A DNA stretch of 10,898 nt from Flavobacterium psychrophilum. GTDB lineage: Bacteria; Bacteroidota; Bacteroidia; Flavobacteriales; Flavobacteriaceae. A model generated the notes under the pieces. The model saw only the letters and a program-made list of their open reading frames with translations, searched no databases and was not told the origin of the DNA. The stretch covers positions 1-10,898 of the forward strand of contig DZAU01000054.1 of NCBI GenBank assembly GCA_022729635.1, given 5' to 3'. The translations under genes and the position numbers were made by a program. Of the stretch, positions 5,558 through 10,898 are shown in pieces (within the stretch, counting starts at the first letter, position 1; the number at the start of each line of letters is the position of its first letter).

Positions 5558-6322
5558 ATGTCAGATTTAAAAAATCCTAAATCGGAAATCGGAAATCCTA
5601 AATCAGAAAACTGGTTCGCCTCTTGGTTTGACACTCCATATTATCACATTCTTTATAAAGAACGAAATTACAGAGAAGCTCAGGTTTTTATGGATAATTT
5701 GACGCATTATCTCAATCTTCCAGAGAAGTCAAAAGTACTGGATTTAGCTTGTGGCAAAGGGCGACATTCCATTTATTTGAATCAATTGGGCTACGAAGTC
5801 GTAGGTGCAGATTTGTCCGAGAACAGCATTGGCGAAGCCAAGAAAAACCAAAATGAAACCCTGCATTTTCAGGTACACGATATGCGCGAAGTTTTCGAAG
5901 ATAAATTTGATGCCATATTCAATTTGTTTACCAGTTTTGGTTATTTCGAAAATGACGATGACAATTTGGTAACTTTAAAAGCGATGAAAGAAAGCCTGAC
6001 AGAACACGGTTTTGCCGTAATCGATTTTATGAATGTGAATCAAGTATTGAATAATTTGGTTCCGGAAGAAGTGAAAACAGTCGAAAACATTGACTTCCAC
6101 ATCAAAAGATATGTAGATGAAGGTCATATTTACAAGGAAATTGATTTTGAAGCTGAAGGTCAAAAATTTCATTTCACCGAAAAAGTAAAAGCCTTAACGC
6201 TCAAGGATTTTGAAGAATTAATGGCTGAAGCCGGAATTTATCTTTTGGATGTTTTTGGAGATTACAAGTTGAAAAAATTTCACAAAAACGATAGCGAACG
6301 ATTAATAATGATATTTAAGTAA
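5558..6322 (+). CDS. Class I SAM-dependent methyltransferase with repeat-derived N-terminus
   Basis: This 254-residue protein has a complete class I methyltransferase fold: motif I VLDLACGKGRHS (60-71), the acidic residue D85 at the end of the second strand (VVGADLS), and a motif IV region DAIFNLFTSFGYF. The substrate cannot be told from sequence; relatives act on small molecules or lipids. The conserved part begins at about residue 18 (NWFASWFDTPYYH). Residues 5-18 are a 7-residue repeat, KNPKSEIG/NPKSEN, coded by 21-base repeats, and look like an accretion rather than part of the fold. No ATG lies between 5558 and the conserved region, so 5558 must be the start. The stop codon overlaps the ATG of the ZIP gene (TAATG at 6320-6324), so the two are translationally coupled. 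Confidence 0.85.
   Translation: MSDLKNPKSEIGNPKSENWFASWFDTPYYHILYKERNYREAQVFMDNLTHYLNLPEKSKVLDLACGKGRHSIYLNQLGYEVVGADLSENSIGEAKKNQNETLHFQVHDMREVFEDKFDAIFNLFTSFGYFENDDDNLVTLKAMKESLTEHGFAVIDFMNVNQVLNNLVPEEVKTVENIDFHIKRYVDEGHIYKEIDFEAEGQKFHFTEKVKALTLKDFEELMAEAGIYLLDVFGDYKLKKFHKNDSERLIMIFK
5572..5606 (+). repeat. 21-base tandem repeat inside a gene start
   Basis: AAATCCTAAATCGG (5572-5585) recurs as AAATCCTAAATCAG (5593-5606) with AAATCGG between them, a 21-base period that keeps the reading frame. It encodes the NPKSEIG/NPKSEN repeat of the methyltransferase N-terminus and resembles AT-rich filler seen between genes elsewhere in the window. Confidence 0.8.
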
Positions 6323-6990
6323 TGAACTACCTTTTACCTTTATTTTCTGTCCTGATAGGTTATAGTATCGCCTTGTTTTTGAAACCAAAAAACAAAACCA
6401 ACCTCAAATTATTGTTGGCTTTCAGCGGTTCATTTTTGCTTTCGCTAACCGTGATGCACTTGTTACCAGGAGTTTACACAAGTAATAATCCTAACATTGG
6501 ACTTTTCATAATGGCGGGGATTTTATTCCAAATTATATTGGAATTTTTCTCAAAAGGTGCAGAACACGGTCACGTTCACGGTCACGAAACAATGACTCAT
6601 ATTCCTTGGTTGCTTTTTATCAGTCTTTGCATTCACGCCTTTCTGGAAGGATTTCCCGTGAGTCATCATCACAATTTGGCGGTGGGAATTGCCATTCATC
6701 ATTTGCCTATTGCCATCATCCTGACCACTTTTTTCATCAATTCGAGCCTGAATAAAAAAGCCATTTTTGCCTTTATGGTCACTTTTGCAATTATGACTCC
6801 ACTTGGAACCATTTTATCGGAGTATTTGTCTGTATTAAACGATTATTACACCGAAATTACCGCCATTGTCATCGGGATATTATTCCATATTTCGTCCACC
6901 ATTATTTTTGAAAGTAGCGAAGGACACAAGTTTAATATTGCCAAAGTTTCGATGATATTGTTTGGGATTGTATTGGCTTATTTTATTTAG
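6322..6990 (+). CDS. ZIP-family divalent metal transporter
   Basis: This 222-residue inner-membrane protein has about seven to eight hydrophobic segments. A His-rich loop, EHGHVHGHE (81-89), separates the third and fourth helices. The metal-binding helices carry HAFLEG (H105, E109) and HHLPIA (H126, H127, P129), the positions of the HNxxDG and HExPxx motifs of canonical ZIP proteins. ZIP proteins move Zn2+ or related divalent cations into the cytoplasm; the exact metal is not predictable here. It is short for a ZIP (typically 250-300 residues) but begins and ends cleanly. The start ATG overlaps the stop of the upstream methyltransferase gene, so it is the second gene of that operon. A new promoter and a toxin-antitoxin pair follow immediately. 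Confidence 0.87.
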   Translation: MNYLLPLFSVLIGYSIALFLKPKNKTNLKLLLAFSGSFLLSLTVMHLLPGVYTSNNPNIGLFIMAGILFQIILEFFSKGAEHGHVHGHETMTHIPWLLFISLCIHAFLEGFPVSHHHNLAVGIAIHHLPIAIILTTFFINSSLNKKAIFAFMVTFAIMTPLGTILSEYLSVLNDYYTEITAIVIGILFHISSTIIFESSEGHKFNIAKVSMILFGIVLAYFI

Positions 6991-7011
6991 TCTTTTTATT
7001 AAATAATTTAC

Positions 7012-7019
7012 TAATTTTG
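7012..7019 (+). promoter_or_regulatory. -7 promoter element of the DUF433/DUF5615 module
   Basis: TAATTTTG is an exact TAnnTTTG match 14 bases before the start codon at 7034; a start point near 7022 gives a leader of about 12 bases. No TTG was found at the normal -33 distance. It may also serve murQ, since only 10 bases separate the toxin gene from murQ. Confidence 0.5.
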
Positions 7020-7033
7020 TAAAAATAATTAAA

Positions 7034-7273
7034 ATGGAATCAACTGTTTTAGAAAGAATTACCATAATACCAGATGTCTGCAATGGCAAACCAACAATCC
7101 GTGGAATGAGATTAACTGTAGAAACAATTTTGCAGTATTTATCCGCAGGAGATTCTGTAGAAACTATTTTAGAAGCTTATCCTTTTCTTGAAAAAGAAGA
7201 TATTCAGGCGTGCATTGCATTCGCACTAAAAAACTTGTCTTCACATAAAAATGACATTCAATTAGCTAGTTAA
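7034..7273 (+). CDS. DUF433-family antitoxin
   Basis: This 79-residue protein matches the DUF433 family (PF04255). The family pattern is visible in IIPDVCNGKPTIRGMRLTV (residues 10-28), then a helical segment ILQYLSAGDSVETILEAYP, then LEKEDIQACIAFAL. It is a small predicted winged-helix protein that commonly pairs with a DUF5615 PIN-like protein in proposed VapBC-like toxin-antitoxin modules. It probably neutralises the downstream toxin and represses the shared promoter. Two bases separate its stop from the next ATG. The antitoxin role rests on gene context and family precedent. Confidence 0.85.
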   Translation: MESTVLERITIIPDVCNGKPTIRGMRLTVETILQYLSAGDSVETILEAYPFLEKEDIQACIAFALKNLSSHKNDIQLAS

Positions 7274-7275
7274 CT

Positions 7276-7620
7276 ATGAGTCTTTCATTTTTAGTTGATG
7301 TGAATCTTCCAAAATTCTTCAGTTTTTTTAATGACAATCGGTTTGTTTTTGTAGCTGATATTGATTTACAAATGAGCGATACCGATATATGGAATTATGC
7401 TTTGAATAACGAATTGGTTATCCTGACAAAAGACACCGATTTCTATAACCGTTTCTTGGTTTCAGATAATGCTCCCAAAATAATTTATTTCCAATTAGGC
7501 AATTTCTCTTTAAAACAATTACATCAATATTTCAATGATAATTGGGAAAAAATCCAGTCTGAAATAGAAAATTCTAAACTAATTATTGCAAAAGATACTT
7601 ATATTGAATGCATTTATTAA
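7276..7620 (+). CDS. DUF5615-family PIN-like toxin
   Basis: This 114-residue protein fits the DUF5615 family (PF18480), a compact relative of PIN and Mut7-C domains. The first strand carries the acidic motif FLVDVNLP (D8), where relatives have D-E-N-L-P; here Glu is replaced by Val (V9), a departure worth noting. Further acidic residues are D35, D37, D53 and D55 in SDTDIW and LTKDTDF, the usual metal-binding cluster. It is predicted to be a metal-dependent RNase controlled by the DUF433 partner two bases upstream. The C-terminal part is helical and ends in KDTYIECIY. The gene is more AT-rich than murQ after it, consistent with a separately acquired module. Confidence 0.83.
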   Translation: MSLSFLVDVNLPKFFSFFNDNRFVFVADIDLQMSDTDIWNYALNNELVILTKDTDFYNRFLVSDNAPKIIYFQLGNFSLKQLHQYFNDNWEKIQSEIENSKLIIAKDTYIECIY

Positions 7621-7630
7621 TACATTTAAA

Positions 7631-8443
7631 ATGAACTTCACAAAAACCACAGAACAATCCTCGAAATACGAACATTTAGAAAAAATGTCGGTTCAGGAAT
7701 TGCTATTTAATATGAATCAGGAAGACAAAACTGTTCCTCTTGCAGTCGAAAAAGCTTTGCCACAAATAGAAACTTTAGTAACTCAAATTGTGGCTAAAAT
7801 GAAATTGGGCGGACGATTGTTCTACATTGGCGCAGGAACTTCTGGGCGTTTGGGAATTCTTGATGCTTCAGAGTGTCCGCCAACTTATGGTGTTCCCGCA
7901 GAAATGGTCAACGGAATAATTGCCGGTGGCGACAAAGCCATTCGCAAAGCTGTTGAAAACGCCGAGGACGATACCAACCAAGCCTGGATTGATTTACAAG
8001 CATACAATATCAACGAAAATGATGTCGTGATTGGAATTGCCGCTTCGGGAACAACACCTTATGTGATTGGTGGTTTAGAAGCATGCAACGAAAACAACAT
8101 CACTACGGGTTGCATTAGTTGCAACGAAGGAAGTCCGCTTTCGCTAACAGCAAAATTCCACGTGGAAGTTGTTGTTGGTCCAGAATTTGTAACCGGAAGT
8201 TCCAGAATGAAAGCCGGAACAGCACAGAAATTAGTACTCAATATGATTTCGACAACTGCAATGATTCAACTGGGGAAAGTAAAAGGAAACAAGATGGTCG
8301 ATATGCAATTGAGCAACATCAAACTCGTGGATCGTGGTGTGAAAATGATTATGGGAGAAATTCCTGTTTCTTATCAAGAAGCCTCTGAACGGCTTGAAAA
8401 ACATGGAAGTGTAAGGAAAGCAGTGGACAGTTTTCAAGGGTAA
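7631..8443 (+). CDS. murQ: N-acetylmuramic acid 6-phosphate etherase MurQ
   Basis: This 270-residue cytoplasmic enzyme cleaves the D-lactyl ether of MurNAc-6-phosphate to GlcNAc-6-phosphate during peptidoglycan recycling. The SIS domain is clear: GGRLFYIGAGTSGRLG (60-75), then ILDASECPPTYG with E81 (catalytic Glu83 in E. coli), then AGGDKAIRKAVENAEDD with E112 (Glu114 in E. coli). GSSRMKAGTAQK forms the second sugar-phosphate site. The protein ends after SERLEKHGSVRKAV, about 28 residues shorter than the E. coli protein, which appears usual for flavobacterial forms. ATG 7631 is chosen because the frame's upstream TTG at 7586 lies inside the toxin gene. No MurNAc kinase, PTS transporter or anhydro-MurNAc kinase gene is nearby, so it is an isolated member of the pathway here. 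Confidence 0.93.
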   Translation: MNFTKTTEQSSKYEHLEKMSVQELLFNMNQEDKTVPLAVEKALPQIETLVTQIVAKMKLGGRLFYIGAGTSGRLGILDASECPPTYGVPAEMVNGIIAGGDKAIRKAVENAEDDTNQAWIDLQAYNINENDVVIGIAASGTTPYVIGGLEACNENNITTGCISCNEGSPLSLTAKFHVEVVVGPEFVTGSSRMKAGTAQKLVLNMISTTAMIQLGKVKGNKMVDMQLSNIKLVDRGVKMIMGEIPVSYQEASERLEKHGSVRKAVDSFQG

Positions 8444-8447
8444 TCCC

Positions 8448-8465
8448 AAATCTAAAATCTAAAAT
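8448..8465. repeat. AAATCTAA tandem repeat after murQ
   Basis: AAATCTAAAATCTAAAAT is a short tandem repeat filling most of the 28-base gap between murQ and the DUF6095 gene. It resembles the repeats at 5572-5606 and 10817-10858. Confidence 0.6.
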
Positions 8466-8471
8466 TTCAAA

Positions 8472-8693
8472 ATGTCAACAAACAAAGAACTTTTATCCAA
8501 AGGAATTAAGAAATTAGCTTGGGCTTTACCGTTGCTATTTATTGGTCCATCGTTGATTCACAATGCGTTTATCAACAAGTTGAATGCGTGGCATTATTTG
8601 GTTTTAGGAATCGGAATTATAACTTGTTTGGGTGCAGTATATTTGGCTTTTTCAGGATTGAAAATAATGATGCGAAGTTTATTTAATGATTAA
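8472..8693 (+). CDS. DUF6095-family small membrane protein
   Basis: This 73-residue protein has two hydrophobic helices, about residues 15-34 (LAWALPLLFIGPSLIHNAFI) and 42-63 (YLVLGIGIITCLGAVYLAFSGL). It has a basic N-terminus and a short tail, KIMMRSLFND. I recognise it as the DUF6095 family, which in flavobacteria commonly follows murQ. It is predicted to lie in the inner membrane. Function unknown. It sits 28 bases after murQ on the same strand and is probably co-transcribed with it. Confidence 0.78.
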   Translation: MSTNKELLSKGIKKLAWALPLLFIGPSLIHNAFINKLNAWHYLVLGIGIITCLGAVYLAFSGLKIMMRSLFND

Positions 8694-8719
8694 TTTGTAC
8701 ATTTACAAAAAAATAGATT

Positions 8720-8950
8720 ATGGATATTCAAGCCGAAATAAATTGGATACATCAAGAAATTGACAAAATAAAAGACCCTTCTTTTGTTGACAAGCTAAAA
8801 CATTTATTGCTCTCGATAAACTCAACCTCAACAACTACAAATATTGATTATAATATCGATATTGAAAAAGCATTAGAAAGTATTAAGAACGGTCATTTTT
8901 ACTCTGAAAATGAAGCAAGAGAAATTTCAAAAAAATGGGGTCGAAAATAA
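8720..8950 (+). CDS. Antitoxin of a ParE/RelE-type module
   Basis: This 76-residue protein is predicted to be mostly helical. The N-terminal half contains HQEIDKIKDPSFVDKLKHLLLSI. The C-terminal segment IEKALESIKNGHFYSENEAREISKKWG has the pattern of the toxin-wrapping tail of small antitoxins (an ALE..K.G turn, then S.xEA...KKW). It lacks an obvious MetJ/Arc ribbon-helix-helix, so whether it binds DNA is uncertain. It overlaps the toxin gene by 16 bases (8935-8950). The only possible promoter seen is a one-mismatch -7 box, TACATTTA, at 8698-8705. The antitoxin call rests on its place directly before the toxin. Confidence 0.78.
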   Translation: MDIQAEINWIHQEIDKIKDPSFVDKLKHLLLSINSTSTTTNIDYNIDIEKALESIKNGHFYSENEAREISKKWGRK

Positions 8951-9237
8951 TTTGGGCTTCCGATGCTTTGGAACAACTCGAAGATATTCATTTCTATATT
9001 CTTTTTGAAAGTAAATCCATTCAGATTGCAGATAAAGTGATAGATAAAATTTTTGAAAGCACTGAAATCTTAAAAACCAGACCAGAAATTTACAAACTCG
9101 ATTCAAAAAAGAACAATAATGACGGGAGTTTCAGGGCTTACTTCGTTTACGATTATATGATTTCGTATCAAATCACTCCAGATTGTATTCAAATTCTTCG
9201 AGTTAGACATACATCAAGAAAACCCAAAAAGCACTAA
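8935..9237 (+). CDS. ParE/RelE-family toxin
   Basis: This 100-residue protein has the RelE/ParE superfamily layout. It opens with a strand and helix, IIWASDALEQLEDIHFYI; a second helix (ADKVIDKIFESTEILKTRPE) follows. The beta-sheet core is RAYFVYDYMISYQI, and the last strand and basic tail are IQILRVRHTSRKPKKH. The length and the IL.VRHT..KP ending resemble ParE-type toxins, which poison DNA gyrase. RelE-type ribosome-dependent mRNA cleavage cannot be excluded from sequence alone. The ATG at 8935 lies 16 bases inside the antitoxin gene. The stop TAA (9235-9237) shares its last base with the ATG of the pentapeptide-repeat gene, so the toxin and that protein are probably translated in linked fashion. 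Confidence 0.85.
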   Translation: MGSKIIWASDALEQLEDIHFYILFESKSIQIADKVIDKIFESTEILKTRPEIYKLDSKKNNNDGSFRAYFVYDYMISYQITPDCIQILRVRHTSRKPKKH

Positions 9238-9809
9238 TGGAAAACCTCATAAACACCCATAGAACGTTCGAAAAAGTTTCCTTCATAGACAAAAAAGTCA
9301 ACAATCGGGAGTTTGAAGATTGCGTTTTCAAGAACTGCGAATTCTCGAATAGTGATTTTTCAAATACTACTTTTATGGATTGCGAGTTCATTGATTGCAA
9401 TCTTTCGATGACGAAATTAGCCGGAACGAGTTTGAAAATCGTAGATTTCAGAAATTGTAAATTGCTTGGAATTCAATTCCATACTTGTGCTGATTTCTTG
9501 TTCAGCGTGAGTTTTCAGGATTGTATTTTGGATTATTCGTCTTTTGCCAACAAGAAAATGCCCAAAACGAAGTTCAATTCCTGTTCTATGAAGGAGGTTT
9601 CTTTTATTGGAACGAATCTCAACAATTCGGTTTTTGAGAACTGCAATCTGGACAATGCTGTTTTTAATGACACCCAATTGGCGGGAGTTGATTTTACAAC
9701 GGCACATAATTTTAAAATTGATCCCGAGTTTAATCCAATGAAAAAAGCCAAGTTTTCGACCCAAGGAATTGTGGGACTTTTAGACAAATATGATATTAAA
9801 ATCAATTAA
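9237..9809 (+). CDS. Pentapeptide-repeat protein, Qnr-like
   Basis: This 190-residue cytoplasmic protein consists of pentapeptide repeats with Phe, Leu or Met at the central position, clearest in FEDCVFKNCEFSNSDFSNTT and NSVFENCNLDNAVFNDTQL. Such proteins form a right-handed quadrilateral beta helix that mimics the shape and charge of DNA. Length, a break in the repeats near residue 80-85, and a non-repeat C-terminal segment (KAKFSTQGIVGLLDKYDIKI) recall the Qnr subgroup (about 215 residues), which shields DNA gyrase and topoisomerase IV from quinolones. Repeat proteins are hard to assign by eye, so the Qnr link is tentative. Translation starts in TAATG with the toxin stop codon, and the start gives a normal N-terminus (MENLINTHRTFEKVSF). 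An AATTACG tandem repeat follows. Confidence 0.85.
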   Translation: MENLINTHRTFEKVSFIDKKVNNREFEDCVFKNCEFSNSDFSNTTFMDCEFIDCNLSMTKLAGTSLKIVDFRNCKLLGIQFHTCADFLFSVSFQDCILDYSSFANKKMPKTKFNSCSMKEVSFIGTNLNNSVFENCNLDNAVFNDTQLAGVDFTTAHNFKIDPEFNPMKKAKFSTQGIVGLLDKYDIKIN

Positions 9810-9810
9810 A

Positions 9811-9830
9811 AATTACGAATTACGAATTAA
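9811..9830. repeat. AATTACG tandem repeat
   Basis: Two perfect 7-base units AATTACG and a third imperfect AATTAAA fill the gap after the pentapeptide gene. It is one of several AT-rich tandem repeats in the intergenic gaps. Confidence 0.7.
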
Positions 9831-9854
9831 AAATTGTCGAAAATATACCTTAAT

Positions 9855-10418
9855 ATGAATTATCTCGAAAGCGTCAGAAAGCAATTTCTCTATTATAAAA
9901 CATTGGGAGAAAAAGCGATGGATCAGCTCGAACCAGTCCAACTTTTTGTTTCAATAAATGAAGATACAAATAGTATTGCCACTATTGTGAAGCACCTATC
10001 TGGAAATATGCTTTCGCGCTGGACTGATTTTTTGACTTCGGATGGGGAAAAAGAATGGAGAAATCGCGAAGGGGAATTTGTTGACACAATCAAAACAAAG
10101 GAAGAATTATTGACAACTTGGAATAAAGGTTGGAGTTGTTTCTTTGAAGCCTTGAACGGATTGCAAACCGAACAACTTTCGAAAATTATTTATATCCGAA
10201 ACGAAGGACATACCGTTATTGAAGCAATAAATCGTCAGTTGGCACATTATCCGTATCATATTGGACAAATTGTTTTCTATGCCAAAATGATGAAAGAAAG
10301 TGAATGGACGAGTTTGTCCATTCCAAAAAACAAGTCAAATAGTTATAACTCCGACAAATTTTCTAAAGAGAAAAGCATCAGGAATTTTACAGACGATGAA
10401 TTGAATAAATTGAAATAA
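9855..10418 (+). CDS. DUF1572-family DinB-like protein
   Basis: This 187-residue protein is predicted to be a four-helix bundle of the DinB/YfiT type. The three-histidine metal site of that superfamily is visible: H47 in IVKHLSGNMLSRW, and H131 and H135 in LAHYPYHIGQIV. The start MNYLESVRKQFLYYKTLGEKA is typical for DUF1572 proteins. Members probably bind a divalent metal, and some relatives are thiol transferases; no substrate is known for this branch. ATG 9855 is preferred over the TTG at 9834 because it gives this standard start. It follows the pentapeptide gene by 45 bases on the same strand and may be in the same transcript. Confidence 0.85.
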   Translation: MNYLESVRKQFLYYKTLGEKAMDQLEPVQLFVSINEDTNSIATIVKHLSGNMLSRWTDFLTSDGEKEWRNREGEFVDTIKTKEELLTTWNKGWSCFFEALNGLQTEQLSKIIYIRNEGHTVIEAINRQLAHYPYHIGQIVFYAKMMKESEWTSLSIPKNKSNSYNSDKFSKEKSIRNFTDDELNKLK

Positions 10419-10454
10419 AGCAACAGACCTAATAAGGTTTTATAAAGTCAACAA

Positions 10455-10829
10455 ATGAAAAAAATAATTATTCTGCCTCTGCTCCTAGTGTTGATTTCCT
10501 GCTATAATGCAGAACGTAATTGCAAGGGTTTTAAAACTGGAAAATTCAAATTTGAATATGAAATTGATGGTGTCAAGAAAACAACTATTTTTGAACGCAA
10601 AGACAGTATTGAAATTGAAACTTTCGAGGGTAAAACCGATACTTCGAGCATTCGATGGGTCAGCGATTGTGAATACATTTTGCGAAAAATCCACCCGAAG
10701 AATAGAGCAGAAAAAAATGCAATTAACATGAAAATTTTGACTACTTCGAAAAATTCCTATACTTTTGAATTTGGAATTGTGGGAAGCGATAAAAAGCAAC
10801 GCGGAACTGTTGAAAAGATTTTAGATTGA
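10455..10829 (+). CDS. Small lipoprotein, unknown function
   Basis: This 124-residue protein starts with a lipoprotein signal peptide: MKK, a hydrophobic core IIILPLLLVL, then lipobox LISC with Cys16 as the lipidated residue. The mature part (about 108 residues) contains two more Cys (C23 in ERNCKGF, and C in VSDCEYILR) that could form a disulfide in the periplasm. The segments NCKGFKTGKFKFEYE, WVSDCEYIL and YTFEFGIVGS suggest a small beta-sandwich or lipocalin-like fold. From memory, close flavobacterial relatives are often labelled 'DNA topoisomerase IV'; the signal peptide and size make that label untenable. It is anchored in a membrane facing the periplasm and has no catalytic motif I recognise. 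The stop codon is included in a 14-base direct repeat. Confidence 0.8.
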   Translation: MKKIIILPLLLVLISCYNAERNCKGFKTGKFKFEYEIDGVKKTTIFERKDSIEIETFEGKTDTSSIRWVSDCEYILRKIHPKNRAEKNAINMKILTTSKNSYTFEFGIVGSDKKQRGTVEKILD

Positions 10830-10898
10830 AGAATTTAGATTTCAGATTTTAGATTGAAAGACACAAAAACCACAACTCACAACTCATAATTCATAACT
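10817..10898. repeat. Short direct repeats after the last gene
   Basis: GATTTTAGATTGAA occurs at 10817-10830 and again at 10845-10858; the first copy includes the last codons and stop of the lipoprotein gene. The last bases (10871-10898) carry a second repeat type with ACAACTC twice and TCATAA variants. No gene is visible up to the window end. Confidence 0.7.

Noticed and set aside
7586..7630. TTG start for murQ at 7586
   Set aside because: It lies inside the toxin gene and adds residues not found in MurQ; ATG 7631 gives the normal N-terminus.
8119..8388. 89-residue plus-strand frame inside murQ
   Set aside because: It is an out-of-frame shadow rich in Ser, Arg and Asn; murQ motifs cover the same bases.
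9417..9805. Two minus-strand frames of 115 and 90 residues
   Set aside because: They mirror the pentapeptide-repeat gene, and their apparent periodicity comes from the repeats on the other strand.
10428..10443. ACCT-AATA-AGGT followed by TTTT as a terminator before the last lipoprotein gene
   Set aside because: A four-base stem is too weak to support a terminator; it may be a fragment of a dispersed repeat.
10455..10829. 'DNA topoisomerase IV' as product of the last gene
   Set aside because: The protein has a lipoprotein signal peptide, is only 124 residues long and has no topoisomerase motif.

Overview
The window looks like chromosomal DNA from a Flavobacterium-like member of the Bacteroidota. 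The DNA is AT-rich. Several genes have a TAnnTTTG-type -7 promoter element and none has a clear Shine-Dalgarno site. Families typical of Flavobacteriaceae are present (DUF6452, DUF6048, DUF6095, DUF1572/DinB-like). Dispersed repeats characteristic of this group occur, including the GC-rich repeat that reads SPLTPEGG when translated. No RNA gene, CRISPR array, insertion sequence or prophage gene was seen.

Layout. (1) 1-889: a type VII MntA/HepT toxin-antitoxin pair lies between inverted copies of GTTGGCAGA..TGCC. Its right edge is a long imperfect palindrome (779-838). Directly beyond that lies a short minus-strand remnant resembling the start of a short-chain dehydrogenase. The unit has the geometry of an integron-type gene cassette. 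(2) 1015-3864: rlmD (23S rRNA m5U methyltransferase) with a promoter so close that its mRNA may be leaderless, then an overlapping pair, a DUF6452 lipoprotein and a DUF6048 predicted outer-membrane protein. (3) 3922-5450, minus strand: a small two-helix membrane protein and an RlmL-like THUMP RNA methyltransferase. They are separated by two inverted copies of a GC-rich dispersed repeat, one of which encodes the end of the methyltransferase. (4) 5512-6990: back-to-back promoters, then a SAM methyltransferase with a repeat-derived N-terminus, translationally coupled to a ZIP-type metal transporter. (5) 7012-8693: a DUF433/DUF5615 toxin-antitoxin pair lies between the ZIP gene and murQ (MurNAc-6-P etherase), followed by a DUF6095 membrane protein. 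(6) 8720-10829: a ParE/RelE-type toxin-antitoxin pair whose toxin stop codon overlaps the start of a pentapeptide-repeat protein, then a DinB-like DUF1572 protein and a small lipoprotein.

Overall this is a housekeeping neighbourhood (two rRNA methyltransferases, peptidoglycan recycling, metal uptake, envelope proteins). Three unrelated toxin-antitoxin modules occupy slots between the conserved genes. The points most worth following are the cassette-like boundaries of mntA-hepT, the coupling of a ParE-like toxin to a possible gyrase-protecting pentapeptide protein, and several places where dispersed repeats have become coding sequence or may form regulatory structure.
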